From: Sipunculus nudus
Taxonomy: Eukaryota > Annelida > Sipuncula > Golfingiida > Sipunculidae
Reading direction: 5' to 3'
DNA length: 64,000 nucleotides
Assembly (NCBI GenBank): GCA_026874595.1
Contig: CM049317.1
Coordinates: forward strand, 11,566,382 to 11,630,381
Shown here: in pieces, positions 35,801 through 52,426 of the stretch
Numbering within the stretch: the first letter of the stretch is position 1
Layout: each line of letters opens with the position of its first letter
Made by a program: the position numbers and the translations under genes
The notes under the pieces: generated by a model
What the model was told of the DNA's origin: nothing
What the model saw: the letters and a program-made list of their open reading frames with translations, nothing else
The model's database searches: none

Positions 35801-38236
35801 ACAAGTGACCCATGGGTCATGACGCTCAGCTGCCAAGCATGACCTGTGACATCATGGACTGAGATTCACAACTTCCAGTCAAATTTTGAAGAACCAATTT
35901 GCCAATTTGTTGAAAATTTTCTATGACAACAGAAACATATATCACCTATGTCTGGTTAAAACACAGTGAATTGATGGTCTGAGGAAAATGCATGATTGTT
36001 AAGCTATCAGGAACTATTCCAACAGCTTGCTTGAAACCTGTCAGTCTCAAAAGGAACACCACAAAGGGCAAATATAAGATCAAAATATATAGCAAAAATC
36101 AAGGAAATACATGCAAGAATTATTGAGAAACAGGTGCTTCTGTGTGAATTTTTATTCAATACAAGCCAACTGTACTGCACTTTTATAAATGATGGTAATA
36201 TTTATTCAGAAATATTTGACCCAATCCTTTACAAGATTACATAAATATACATCCAACTGCATTCACTTTAACTGTTCTTGAGATAAAATGATCAAAAGGA
36301 ATTAAAAGATGGTTGCCTGGTGTCCATATTGGACTTTTGACAAGTCTGAAATCAGACAACAAACATTCTCTAAATCGGACCAAACATTAAAGAAAATTTA
36401 CTGAAACTGCACTGAAGAGAGAATTTCTAAGGTTGCTAACTGGCAGACATAATGGATTTCTGACAAGTATGACATTTGATATACCACATTCTCCAATAAG
36501 AGACCAAACTTGGGGCAAATTATCCAGTAATGGATGCCCAAAATAATTCAAAAGGCATGTCCAGGCCCTCATATCAGATTTAAAGATATGCAATTGTAAA
36601 AAGTGTAAGTCCTATATTTTTTATTATCACTCTGCTTTTCAATGGGGTCAGCAGGGTAGGTAAACTGCCAAACCTGAAAGAAAAGAAATGCAGAAAGCAT
36701 GACTAAGAGTCTTGAAATAAAACAAAAAGCCATCCTAAATCAAGGTACACATCAACATATTATGAGAACAAACACTTGCTTTTATATGTGGTGATTTATA
36801 TTAAAATATTCAGATATCTAGGAAACTAAGTTTATTGCTAGGATTCCATAAAATAAACTGCAAAATGTTCCCATCATCTTATAAATCAGTAGCAAAACCT
36901 TAATACTATACTCTCATAGTCTTAATGCCTGGCTGAAGCATTCTGACAACAGTGTTTTTGTTATGAAGTAACGAGGTACTTATCACTGAGCCTTATCGCT
37001 TAATAGGCTGATACAAAAGGGAGTCATATGTCACCAGTGTCACTCACAATTACAGCCACACAGGGAGATGTACCAGCTGGAGTGGGATGGTTATATATAC
37101 AAGAAAAATAGAGATGGTCTATAAAATAAGTAATTGTGAACATCCCTGACCTATGACCTTGGCCTTTTGCCCATATATCAACTGGATTCTTTCTAAATGA
37201 TGGGTAACTACTAACCACTTAAATCTGGTGTAATTACTTGGCAACCAATGGGTGAATAACTTTGACCTGCAACCTTTAACCTGCTGACCAGCTGACCCCA
37301 AAATCAATAAGTTATTTATTCAAGCAAAAAGACCCATAAATATGAAGTTTGAGTCAAACTGAATGATGCATAGATGTGGCATATGTGAAACACTGAAGGT
37401 TTGGGTTGAACAGTTACACTTGAAATATACTCACAAGCATTTAGAACAATTAAATATTGTGACCTTGACCTTTGACTTTTTGACCTCAACATCAATAGGC
37501 TTCTTCCCTTATTGGTAGGTAAGCCATATATGACAGATGGAAGGTACAGATTGAAAAATTTGCCTGAAAAAGACTCCACGCAAGAAGTGGGTGCTGTGAA
37601 CTTGACCTTTGACATCAAAATCAACAGGTCTTTTCCCCTGTTGGCAGAGAAGCGATATCAGTGCTGGAAGGTTTGGAATGAAAAGTCTAGCTTGAAATGT
37701 GTCCACAACCTTTTCAAAGATGTGGATCCTGTGACCCTGACCTTTGACCTTGTGACCTCAACATCTATAGGATTCTTCTCCAACTTAGTAGGTGAGCTAT
37801 ATGTGAAAGATCAAAGAATTGGGATGAAAGGGTTGGCTAAAAATGCATCCACAGGCTTTTCAAAGAAGAGGCTCCTGTGACCTTGACCTTTGACCTTTTG
37901 ACCTAAAAAAATATGGTTCTTCCCCTGTTGGTAGGTGAGCTGTATGTGAAAGATGGAAGGTTTGGGATGAAAATTTTGTCTCAAAGAGTTATTTCTGGGG
38001 GGTGCAAACACACCCCATAACTTCGAGAATATAGGTCGCAGTGACCTAATTTCAGGTTTGCAAGGAGATCTTTTTATAACCTCTAAGACTGCATAGGGTT
38101 CATGGCCCTAGTCCCTACGGTTATGATTTGTGCCCTGCTAACGGACGGACGGCCGGCCGGACGGACAGACGGAAGGACGACGGACAAAGACCCATCGCTA
38201 TAGCCCAGCATGACTGAAAGTCAGCTGAGCTAAAAA
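35801..38236 (-). mobile_element. Hairpin-ended dispersed element, copy D
   Basis: Minus-strand orientation. The left end at 38236 reads TTTTTAGCTCAGCTGACT, then AGTCATGCTGGGCTATAG and TCCGTCCGGCCGGCCG. The right end at 35801 reads CAGCTGAGCGTCATGACCC with ATGGGTCACTTGTA. Its part nearest the left end is an array of about 140-bp units (37400-38010), each with a TGACCTTTGACC-type phrase. No coding capacity. Confidence 0.75.
37400..38010. repeat. 140-bp tandem units carrying nuclear-receptor-like sites
   Basis: Units recur at about 37460, 37600, 37731 and 37877. Each reads (GTG)ACCTTGACCTTTGACC, then a phrase on TTCTTCCCCTGTTGGTAGGTG and AAAGATGGAAGGTTTGGGAT. A further decayed unit lies near 37258. 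Single related units occur in copy B. Confidence 0.85.
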
Positions 38237-38749
38237 TGCAATAAAAATACCTTTAAATGGCCCTACATATATGTTTAGTATAAACTAGCTGTTCTCAAAA
38301 CCTACAGGGTTAGACTAATGGTCATGGTCCAGTTCTTAAAAGGTCAAGTCTCCTCGCTGATATCCCTAGATTTGCTAATTTACACCAATTTATATATTAT
38401 CCGGGCAGCCATACGGTTTCCGTGTACACCGTAAAAGCGAGAGAAGGGAAATGTTCAGAACGCTATCCATGCATGACATATAGGGCTATCGAGATTTCGG
38501 AATGATGGACAACCCAGTTCCTGAGAAATATGATACAAGATTTAACGAAATCTGCACGCATGATTCACATTTGTACAAGCGATGAAAATATGACTCACAG
38601 GACTTTTTCAGTAAACGGACTGTGCTGAACGTCTCCAGAATATAATATCGACGTGACAGGCTGACGAGCAGTAAATTTCTGGGTCATTCAAGCATGCCCC
38701 AGAACTAGAAAAAAAATAAGTCACAGCTGTAGTGTTCACATTTCAAGTT

Positions 38750-39850
38750 TCTAGGAGTTATTCCGTTTAAACATCATTTTAGCAAGAAAACAACATAAGG
38801 TGGCACCACTTGTCTTCTGCAGAAAACAATGCTATCAAAGATCTTATGTCAATTTGATTTTTTGACCAATCCATGCATCCCTCAGTGAGATAGTAAACAT
38901 CATTCCAGCGTTATCGCCTCTGTAAACTTGAAAAATGCATCAAGGTCATCCATATTCGAACTTGGCCTAGCCCTTTATAAGATGCACCTAAACTGTAGGT
39001 TTGGTGACGGTACCACAAATTCTTTTTGAGTTATTGCCCTAATATCATTTTGGGATAATCGCTGCTGTGACCTTGAAAAAATGCATCAAGGTCATCAATG
39101 TTCGAACTTGACCTAGCCATTGATAAGATGCATCAAACCTGTGGGTTTGGTGACTGTACATCAAATTCTTACAAAGTTATTGCGTTAACATCATTTTAAC
39201 AAGAAAACGACACAAGGCTGCGCCACCTGTCTTCTGCAAAAGACAAAGCTATCCAAGATCTTCGGTCAGTTTGATTTTTGGATCATTCCATGTATCCTTA
39301 CTGAGATATTAAAGATTTTGTGTGAATTTCACCAAATTTGGGAATATTCAAGGTCAAGGCTACTCTCATAGGAAAGGTCATGACCCCAATTTAAATAAAC
39401 ATCATCCCATAACCCATATCTATGTATATGCATAATATAAAATAAATCTGTCCATTAGTTTTTGACTTATAATGCTCACAATACTGTCAAGTGGCAATTT
39501 CGGGGGTATGAAAAGGCACGAAAACAAGTAAAGAATAATAGGTGGCGCCACCAGTTTCTGGAACATAACAACCCGATCCATGATCTTCCATCAACTTGAT
39601 TTTGGGATCAATCCATGCAAGATTTCTTGAGATATTTAAGATTTTGTGTGATTTTCCCCAAAATTTGGACCTATACAATGTCATGGACACTCTCCTAGTA
39701 AAGGTCATGACCTCATTTTAAATAGGCATCGTCCTCTCACCCATATTTATACATATACCAAGTTTGGTAAAGATCCGTGAAATATTTTTTGAGTTATCGC
39801 GCCAACAGGATTTATATATGGCGGCGGGACCGGTATGAAAACATAGTATC
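38750..39850. repeat. Diverged tandem repeats with GGTGGCGCCACC motif
   Basis: Three related blocks start near 38800, 39210 and 39535. Each has a GGTGG(C/T)NCCAC motif followed by CTTNTGNA...GATCTT and TCAATTTGATTTT-like phrases. Phrases on ATGCATCAAGGTCATC recur at 38938 and 39080. Related to the interior of copy B. Confidence 0.7.
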
Positions 39851-41625
39851 CCCCGACTTTATCTGGGGATACAATGAAGCGTTTGTAAGGCCTTGGCTAA
39901 ACACTTTAAACTATAGCAGAACGAATTTTCTGACTGGGGATAAAGGTCAGCGATAGTGAAACATGGGATTTACCGCCTTTGCACAATTAGTCTACTCAAT
40001 AGCCCAATGTATGATGTAGTTTCAATCTCACGGAATAAGTCCTTTAATTCTTACATGCTAAGGTTGTAATTTTGCTCTAACCCCAGACCATTCTGATAAT
40101 GTAATGGCATGTTGTCACCTTAAAGTTATAGATTGCTTATATTACTCGTAATGTTGAATTTCCTTATTTCAAGTCCAGTATATCAGGTACCTTTGCGTGT
40201 AACGTCTTAGTTTTAACATATTATGCTACTCATGTGCCTTTTATTCGGATGGCTTGTCAATACCATACACATTCAAGTATATTTTGTTCTTTATACGTCT
40301 GTCTTTTCTTAAATGAGCAGTCACCATCAGACGCATAATATCCTAGCTTTCTTGAACAATGATATGTCACCACTGCCTCCCCCCCCCCCCCCCAAAAAAA
40401 AAACCATCCCGTTCTTGTGCATGCTTGGACAGGTCCACTAGTACACACCGGGTGAGGGTTGACCATGAGCCAAATGCATCTCCTTACAACAGCTGGCGCA
40501 GTTTGATATGAGGCTGCCCTTAGCGAAATCCTGCCACGCAGGAAATCTGTGACAAAAGAGGAGTTTGGCAATGCTCAATTTAACAGGTGCCACAAATCTC
40601 AATATCAAAGTATGCCTTTTTTGCCTAAAGACTAAGGTCAGCTACTGTAACTCGGCCAAAAACCACCATACTGGAACCATTCAAACAAACTTGTGAGAAA
40701 TTGTTTCTGGGATTATTTCTGTGAAATTTTGAACAATTTGGTTTGACAATTTTGGAAAAGCTTTTAAATTTTTTTTTAGCTTTTCCCCATTAAAATCAAG
40801 TCAGTGCAGATAGCAAAAAAATATGCTCATCACAATAAAGTTTGACATGTGACAGATTTTTACATAAAATTTTGCGTAGCTAGCTCAGATAGTTTTTGAG
40901 ATGGAATGGGTTAACATACAGACAATGGTAGACAGACACTGCTGCTCAGAGTTTTGGAAAGTTGTGAAACAATTCACACAAGCATGTAGGAAATGAAACT
41001 ACCCGACTGCTAAAGGAGTATACACTTATTCTGGACAGGGGTCAAAACTTCTCATTATGGAAGTTTGGGCATGTGAAATACTTAATAACCTGCGGTATAA
41101 CCAAACCTATCCAACCCCAGGAGACTTGTCATAGATACAAGTAAAGGCAGGAAGATGAATGTTAAAAAGAGGATCTCCAGAAACAAATCCTTCACCTTAA
41201 CTATCAATGCGCCCTATCTACTCTCTGAGAAACTAATACCTGCTTAATTGACACCGACAGAACCTCCTCCAATATTATAAAATTTTCTAGTCAGAAATTC
41301 CTATATGTTTAAAGGTTTCAATCATGAACTCCTTCATAGACAAGACTTTGTGTTTCAAGGATGGGACACCAGATGGGACTGACTTGCAGTATATTTTCTT
41401 ATATTTTCATGTCAAGGAGATCCATAGTCGGCACCCAGGGACTGGCAAATGGGTAATTTTTCTTTTTGTGCAGTAGATACTCAGAGCTACAAGATCACAC
41501 ACATGCATATACAGTGACATCCACGCATTTCGACCAGAGACGAACAAAAGACGCATTGATTATAGGAAGAGGTATAATACAAATCAAGCATACATTATAA
41601 TAATAGAAAGCCGAGGATTCTTCTA
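39851..41625. other. stretch downstream of NACA, includes probable 3' UTR
   Basis: The part next to 41626 should be NACA 3' UTR, with its end undetermined. A 15-nt C run lies at 40379-40393. No other exon recognised. Confidence 0.4.
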
Positions 41626-45703
<4,078 letters not shown>

Positions 45704-46316
45704 TTTGTCTGCAAGGTATTATGAAAATCTGGTTATGGAGCCCTGTCTTAATATAATAGGACATTTGTGTTGTTTCCTAATAAGTAATATATCTAATCTT
45801 TGATCTTGAATTGTTTTAATGCGGATCCCTTCACTTTAATTTTTTAAAAAACTAAGTGCACAGTTACAAGTACAATGATACAAAACAATGAACGGTGTGG
45901 TTGTTAACTTGAATTAAGCTGCATAATGCATTACATTAAATAATTATGTATATAGAATATGGCAGGTTTTTTACTGAAACAGAACCAAGGCTCTGCAGCA
46001 CAAGCAACCAATAGAAGAAAACACTTTTCAAAACTGACAGAAATCAGCATGAACAAAGAGAGAAGAAATATATCACTTGAAAATCATAGCAAAGACCATG
46101 AAAAATGTGGGAAAATAAGGAGCAAAGGGCCTGGAGTGACATGTCTGTTCCTGTTTTGGCCCAAGTTTAGGTAAGCTCAGATGTGAATTCAGAAGTGCCT
46201 TGAATATTAAGTCAACCTGTAATTTAACTGTAAAAGTAAAAAAAAATGAATGTGAAGTATGACATATTCAACACATGGATCAGCCATTATAATCTCTCGG
46301 GTGTTTAACTCATTAA

Positions 46317-46337
46317 CCCCCCCCCCCCCCCCCCCCT
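46317..46337. repeat. 21-nt C run in NACA intron 1
   Basis: Pure C run about 410 bp downstream of the predicted NACA 5' exon. Confidence 0.9.
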
Positions 46338-46750
46338 AAAAAATATCTTTCCGAGTTTCCCGCACTTCCAGTTTGACAGTTCAGTGTAACAATGTAAACA
46401 CAACCGGAAACGCCGAATATAAACTTAATATTTTACATTTATCTCGCCATGAACTACATTTCAATCACGAGACACAACTGTACTCCTCGTCCAGAAAACG
46501 TAAACGCACGTGCAGCCAGGTACTGGGGTTAGCTACCCTGCGATTACACCTGCTCCTATCATGTTACACGAACTTGCCAGAAACCCCGTGTTAGGATCTC
46601 TACAGGAAATCTTAATCCCGGGGTAAATGTTGGAAATATGATGTGTTTGAGATATCTAACATGATGTTCAGTTTATTTCTTTTCAAATATGAAAGTTGAC
46701 AAGAACAAATTCGGCCGATGGTTAAGGATTTAGGATACCAAAACACTCAC

Positions 46751-46800
46751 AGTTTGGATGTCGAGCGTGACTTCCACAACAGTGACTCTGGAAAGGAAGT
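46751..46800 (-). other. NACA: NACA non-coding first exon (predicted)
   Basis: Ends AACT before GTGAGTG, a good donor, matching the acceptor CTTGCAG at 45709-45715. Upstream the minus strand reads CTTCCTTTCCAG, a pyrimidine tract like the 5' TOP start of translation-factor mRNAs. The start near 46800 is inferred from that. Confidence 0.55.
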
Positions 46801-48197
46801 AGATTGTCGTCACTTCCCAATGATTAATTCACTCTTCTGTGAAGAAGTCGAAAAGGGAAGCAATGCGCGATTAACCGCAATCCAGTTACGCTGAAGTTGT
46901 CTATAATGAATTAGTAATTACAGTTATTCTGCTATTTTATAATGTGTCCTTTGATCCTGTACATCGCATATACGTTATATCCTAATTTATGTACGAATTA
47001 TACACAAATTTGATTCATAATTTAAATTGGAATTAAGGTAATATCATCCAACTAGATTGCATTTAATACATTCCATAATTTACACATGGCGACCTGACAA
47101 CCCAGTGTAAACACAGGTAGGTACCAAGTGGTGTCTATACTGACCATAGCTTGTGTTGTCTTGTGATTTTATGTCATTCGTTCATGTTTACATAAAATAT
47201 TTAGATAACGTTGATTTGTGCTTTCTTCCGACGGAACATATTCGGCAATTTAGCAGGACAGTGGAAAAACTGTACCTTAATAAATAATGTGTACAAGTTC
47301 CTATAGTGGCTATACTGTGAAAGTCATCCGGTCAGAAGCGTCAAAATATTTAGTTATAGACGGAATACTATAATACATGGCTGATTAATAATATATGTCA
47401 GAAGTGTGGGAACTGGTGTAAATTTTTATAACTCCAAAGTTATTCAGGGAAAGTAAGGTTTACTTTAACCAGTCGTCTGTCATAAATGACGGAAGAAATT
47501 GATGCAGAGTGACCGTATCTATCCTAAAAAATTGACCCAATTATTCCTGAGACTGACAACACTAGACATCTCCAGATATATTTGTAACACATAATTCTTG
47601 ACAAAACAAACCATCTGTGCATTCATAAATCCGGTCAATGTTTTAACTTATTCCAGTGATTACCGCTCTGTTACTGGATATATTGCTCTCTGCTTCAGCA
47701 AGCTACAGCGGACCACGGAAGTAACATCCAGCAGACTCGCTTTATCAAAGGCTGTGCCCCTGCTGCGCCTGACACCAAGGCACAATAGGCTCACAATAAA
47801 GTTAATGGGCTTATCAGGTCTTAATTGCAATTAGTGCACAACTGACACTCAAAGCTTCTGATAGTTGAGACTCCAGTCTGTAATCTCCTCGGTATTAGAG
47901 TCAATCAAAGAAAGCATACCTGTAACATTAATAGCTTGAAGGGCACTTGTTCAGAATTCAGCCTACATGCATATCTGCTTGGTAAAAATGAGTGTGGTAG
48001 AGATTGTTGTTTTCCAATAAAGGCCCAATAATCATATTTTCCTCAGAAAATAACATATTTGATTTTGCTCATAGATGGAGTGCATTATATTAAACAAATT
48101 TACAGAAGGATGGTTCCAGGGAACATGGGTCTCCTGCCTGAACAGGGGTGTGGGGGTGGCATTCAAATTAATTTAGCTGTTTTAATACCAGTACAAA
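46801..48197. other. NACA 5' flank
   Basis: No exon could be proven. NACA (minus) and DZANK1 (plus) are arranged head to head across about 5.5 kb that includes this stretch. Confidence 0.4.
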
Positions 48198-48854
48198 AAG
48201 GTTCGGGTGTGACTGAAAGTCAGAGATATCCGGCTGGAGATAGGAATTTTCCTAGGAGATGTCAATATCTTAATCTGCTATGCATATTTCTGCTTAAAAT
48301 CTCGCCAACATGCAACTTGACCCTTTCTTATCTATCTGTCTATCTATCTATCTATCTATCTATCTATATATATAATTAAATAGTGTTAATATTGCAGGTT
48401 TAGTGACTAAATACTCAGATATTATACAGAAACCCTGCTGGAGGTGAACAGAAGAGAGTAAGTGCAGTCTCCATCTTGCCTAGTTAGGCATGTCAGACAG
48501 CAGGAGAGATTCGGCTGGAGATTGGTACATGACAGGGAGATGTCAATATTTTTCATAATATTGGTTTCTTTGGTCTAATACTTTTACAGGCATTACATAT
48601 GAGTTACATCTTTCCAACAAGTTATTAATATAAGATATTGTTGGAAATTATCAAAGGTACACAGGGATTTTTATCCCGGAGATGACCTGGAGAGAATTTG
48701 TGATGTAGCCATCTTTCCTTTTACGAACTGTCTATAGTCTCTGTAACAGACACAGTGGTGCTCTGCTACCCATCAGCAGCTTATGCTTTAGTACTGTATT
48801 GAGTTCTAGGCAAGAGTCTAGGCAAGATGGCGAGTGCTCACCAGACATGGGGCC

Positions 48855-48995
48855 TATTACTGATTTCAATAATAGTGCCTATTACTAATACTTTGGGTGT
48901 TTACCTATTACTATTAACTATTATTTTAAGTTTTTCGCCAAAAGTAATAGGTGGCTATTACTATTACTTTACTCCTATTACTATTACTATTAACT
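48855..48995. repeat. CCTATTACTATTA repeat, left block
   Basis: Irregular runs of CCTATTAC/TATTAC. The same-strand motif occurs again at 50680-50815, inside the right side of the inverted repeat. Confidence 0.85.
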
Positions 48996-49626
48996 ATTAC
49001 TGGTTCATTAAAAAAAAAGAAAAATACTCGGTGAACGAAAAATATTTAATCTTGAAGTATCTCAAATTGACCGCTCATTAGGCCACTCTAAATATGTTAA
49101 CAACCAATAAAATAAACAAGAAATGGTGCATGAATAATTCACAACTAAATGAAGTGTCCAATGCACCTAATGAACATTAGCTGTTGAATCCCCCAGGTGG
49201 CAACAGTGGGGTACAGACAAAAGCTCCCCTCCCAATTTTTTAAAGCTTTATTTAAAGTTTAGATTATTTTTTTAAAATGTATGGCTACATTTAAAATTCT
49301 ATAAAGTGAAACCTTTTACAGTGCATGAGTAAATATGTGCAGTACAGGAATATTGTATATATGGATAATTAGTGAGTCACTTAATTATTATCAGCAATAT
49401 AAATGTTAACAATATATACATCATTATTATTATGAATGATATTTCATCAAAATACTGATTATTTGCATTTTCATTTAACTGATTATTTGTATTTTCATAA
49501 CCTTACTAGTCTATTTCATGTAATTATGTGAGGTATACAGTAATATTGCTTTTGTATATTTACCCAAAAATATAAAATTTATAGTAATTTTTAATTTTGA
49601 GTAGTTTTGGATTGAGTAATCCAGGA

Positions 49627-49639
49627 GGGGGGGGGGGGG
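49627..49639. repeat. 13-nt G run
   Basis: Pure G run in the middle of the inverted-repeat structure. Confidence 0.85.
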
Positions 49640-50679
49640 CATTTGTCCTACACTTAGCATTTGTTAGCAACGATCTGGTCTCCAGGTTATTCCTGCAATC
49701 CTAAAGCTGCATTTAACAGGGGCTGAAGTAGGCAAGAGGGGCAAAATAAGGGTTTCTCAGGGCTATTTCAGGGGGTTTCTCTTTTGCCTACTCATAGATA
49801 CCTAGTTTATCAAGTTGCAGCAATAATCAGTGAGCCTTGGTGATGTGCAAACTCTGTCCTTATCATAAGAATATGGTTTCCATCATGGTATCAGGGTGGG
49901 TATCTGAACATGTTACTATTAATTTTTACCTGTTTCACATAACTGAAAATCCTTTGTAATTCAACAAAATTAAAATTGCAACTGAATGAAGTTGCATAAA
50001 TAACTTTGAAAGAAACACTATTTCAGATTACATTTACATTTCATTTTCTGCTTGAAATCAAATGTACTTCAGCATTATAATGGATAAGTCACTCATGTCA
50101 TCCAGTTTCATTTGGGAGATGATTCATGTTTATAAACATAAGGCAAACAAGATTTCCATGGAGTGTTCATTTCTGTCTTGTGACAATATGATTGCAAGAA
50201 ATATGTCACACCAGGAAATATTGTCACAGTTTGGGTAGGAAATAAAGTCATTAGGAATTAATCACATTTGTGTTTAAAAAGTTAAAGTTTTAGTCACAAT
50301 TTTTAGTTGGGGAAACAATCACCAGGTATGAGTTAACCTTTGGTGTTCTGTCTGACTGCGTTCTGACCCCGGCTATCAGTTGCTTGTACACAAACATCAA
50401 AGGGCATGGTTGTACTGTACTTCTATTGTAAAGAGCTATCAGTATCCAAGGAAAACACCCACAGTGATGTACCAGGGATGCAGTCATCCTGTGCTATTGT
50501 TGTTAGTGAGAACATCATGGCCCAGGATAAGCCTGTGCCACCTGTTAATGAGCATGAAAGCATTCAGGTACACCTCAGCTTGGGCCTTATCAGTCTTGCT
50601 GCTGATTTGCACTCAGACCAACACACTCTTAATTACCCCCAGGCTGGTAATAGTTAGAGTAATAGCTATTAATCTATTA

Positions 50680-50815
50680 ATCATCAGCCTATTACTATTA
50701 CTATTACTATTATTCAACATTTTTGGACTGCCTATTATCTATTATTGCCTATTACTGATGAAAAGTAATTGAATTACTGCCTATTACTATTATCTATTAC
50801 TATTACCCCATGTCT
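50680..50815. repeat. CCTATTACTATTA repeat, right block
   Basis: Runs of CTATTACTATTAC in the same orientation as the left block, although the flanking sequences are inverted. Confidence 0.85.
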
Positions 50816-51042
50816 GGTGCTCACACTCTCTCCAGATCACCATTGGCAGGGTTTTGGTATAATATCTGAGAATTTACTCACTAAACTTGCAATATTGATA
50901 TTATTTATAGATATAAGTAAGGGTTAAGTTGCATGTTGGTGAGATTTCAAGCAGAAATATGCATGGCAGATTAAGATATTGACATCTGTGGATAAAATTT
51001 CTCCAGCCGGATATCTATGATGTTCAGTCACACCTAAAGGTT

Positions 51043-51929
51043 CCCCATTTAAACAATAGATGGTGCAAAAATGGAACCAAAATCACCCCTACCCCTTGGT
51101 ATCTTTTCTTCACAGCTCAGTCAGTAGTATTTATTACCAAAAATTGCTCAAATGTAGCTTGAACAGTGCTACATTTTGGCAATGTCATAAAAGCCATGAA
51201 TAACGTTATGTCAGAAGATCAAAATTTGAGCCAATAAATTCAGCTTAGGAGACACAATGACTCTCAAACAACACTACCCTTCAGTATACAACTCCTCTAT
51301 ATCACAGAATAAAATATGTTAAAGATTTGTGACTTAGGCCTTTGAAGGAACCTCTAAAAAATACACATTTACCTAAAGTCTCATTTATAGTCATGTAACC
51401 CAATTTATTCGGACTCAGTTTCATTAGGCCTTGCCATATGTTGAGCTTAATGTCTGCACAGAGAGAGTTTCACCAATATAACCCACAGAATACACACCAC
51501 TCTGTGATCTACAATGCCCTTGTCACCAGCTTGTTATCTGAGCCAAAGTCCTCTTCCTGCATAAAGTTGAACCAAGATGTTTTTACCTTGCATGTTATCA
51601 CCAGGTTCCAATGAATACACACATTAAATCCTGTTATATCTCATAGTGTGCATGCCATGATACTTCATGAGATGTTAAATAAATTATTGCATTTCCTTAA
51701 ATTTCCTTTCCTGAGAAATTATCATAATAGATTTTGCTCATATTTGGAGTACTTTATATTGAAATAAGAAGGGGTTTTCCTAGTGATTATAGTTTGGGGG
51801 TGGCAGCCCCTGACCTGAATTTAATATAACCAGTAACTGATTGATTAATTATGCAAGTGACTGGCAAATGGTACATAATTAGATTGAACTCCAGGTTGGT
51901 ATCTTGTGTGGTGTAATGGAAAAAAGCCC
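51043..51929. other. stretch upstream of DZANK1, nothing recognised
   Basis: AT-rich, no exon or named repeat seen. Confidence 0.35.
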
Positions 51930-52065
51930 TCCAAGTAAACCTGCAGAGCACTCACCCTCGGTGGAGGCTGACTGTGAAAAATCTCATGGCTCTTTGCTGA
52001 GATTTGAACTCGCAACCTCCAGGGTTTACTTTTAGTCCTGTGCTCTGCCCCTTGACCACATAAGT
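51930..52065 (-). mobile_element. tRNA-derived SINE-like unit
   Basis: The minus strand reads TGGTCAAGGGGCAGAGCACA (A-box-like) and, about 45 nt on, GAGTTCAAATCTCAGC (B-box-like). This is the spacing of a tRNA-type Pol III promoter. No clean cloverleaf acceptor stem, so SINE or tRNA pseudogene rather than tRNA gene. Confidence 0.55.
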
Positions 52066-52304
52066 TGGCAGGATTTGGACTTCTGTCGTTTCATCTGGTG
52101 ATGCTTCATTTAGTATGAATGAGGGTAAGATAAGCTTAGTTCAGGAGGTTTTGATTACCATTCAAGTTTGTACAATATAAATTTATTTTACAAATTTTGA
52201 TAAAAATAATTCAACTTGATTAATTTTAATTTTTGTTTCTGGGTGCCTTAGTGTAAGGAGCTGGTCTAATAATGGCTTGTCTTATGGATTTTACTCATTT
52301 TCAG

Positions 52305-52426
52305 TGCAGACAAGATGCCGTTTGCAGGAGGAATTGTTCCCCCAACTGTGACCCCCTTAAGAAGGCCTGTACCAGGAAAACCGAAGGCCCACATTGATAC
52401 CACCACCTACATTGAGCTTGACACAG
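52305..52426 (+). CDS. DZANK1: DZANK1 first coding exon (residues 1-37)
   Basis: Acceptor TTTTCAG at 52298-52304 implies an upstream non-coding exon. ATG is at 52315. Ends ACAG before GTGATA, phase 1. Confidence 0.8.

Larger units (their letters stand above)
48198..51042. repeat. Large imperfect inverted repeat with nested arms
   Basis: The left arm (48198-48440) and right arm (50845-51042) are inverse copies. Shared phrases include GATATCCGGCTGGAGA, GATGTCAATATCTTAATCTG, GCATATTTCTGCTT and ACATGCAACTT. The left arm alone carries a (CTAT)n-(TA)n expansion at 48329-48375. A second, inner inverted pair is GTGCTCACCAGACATGGGG (48834) and its inverse (50807). No transposase-like frame in the 2.4-kb middle. 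Probably a foldback or non-autonomous transposon, or an old inverted duplication. Confidence 0.75.

Noticed and set aside
47084-47115. Possible non-coding first exon of DZANK1 ending AACACAG before GTAGGT
   Set aside because: A good donor, but no promoter or independent support; many such donors occur by chance.
51985-52065. Intact tRNA gene
   Set aside because: A- and B-box-like motifs are present but no paired acceptor stem or clear anticodon arm; kept as SINE-like.
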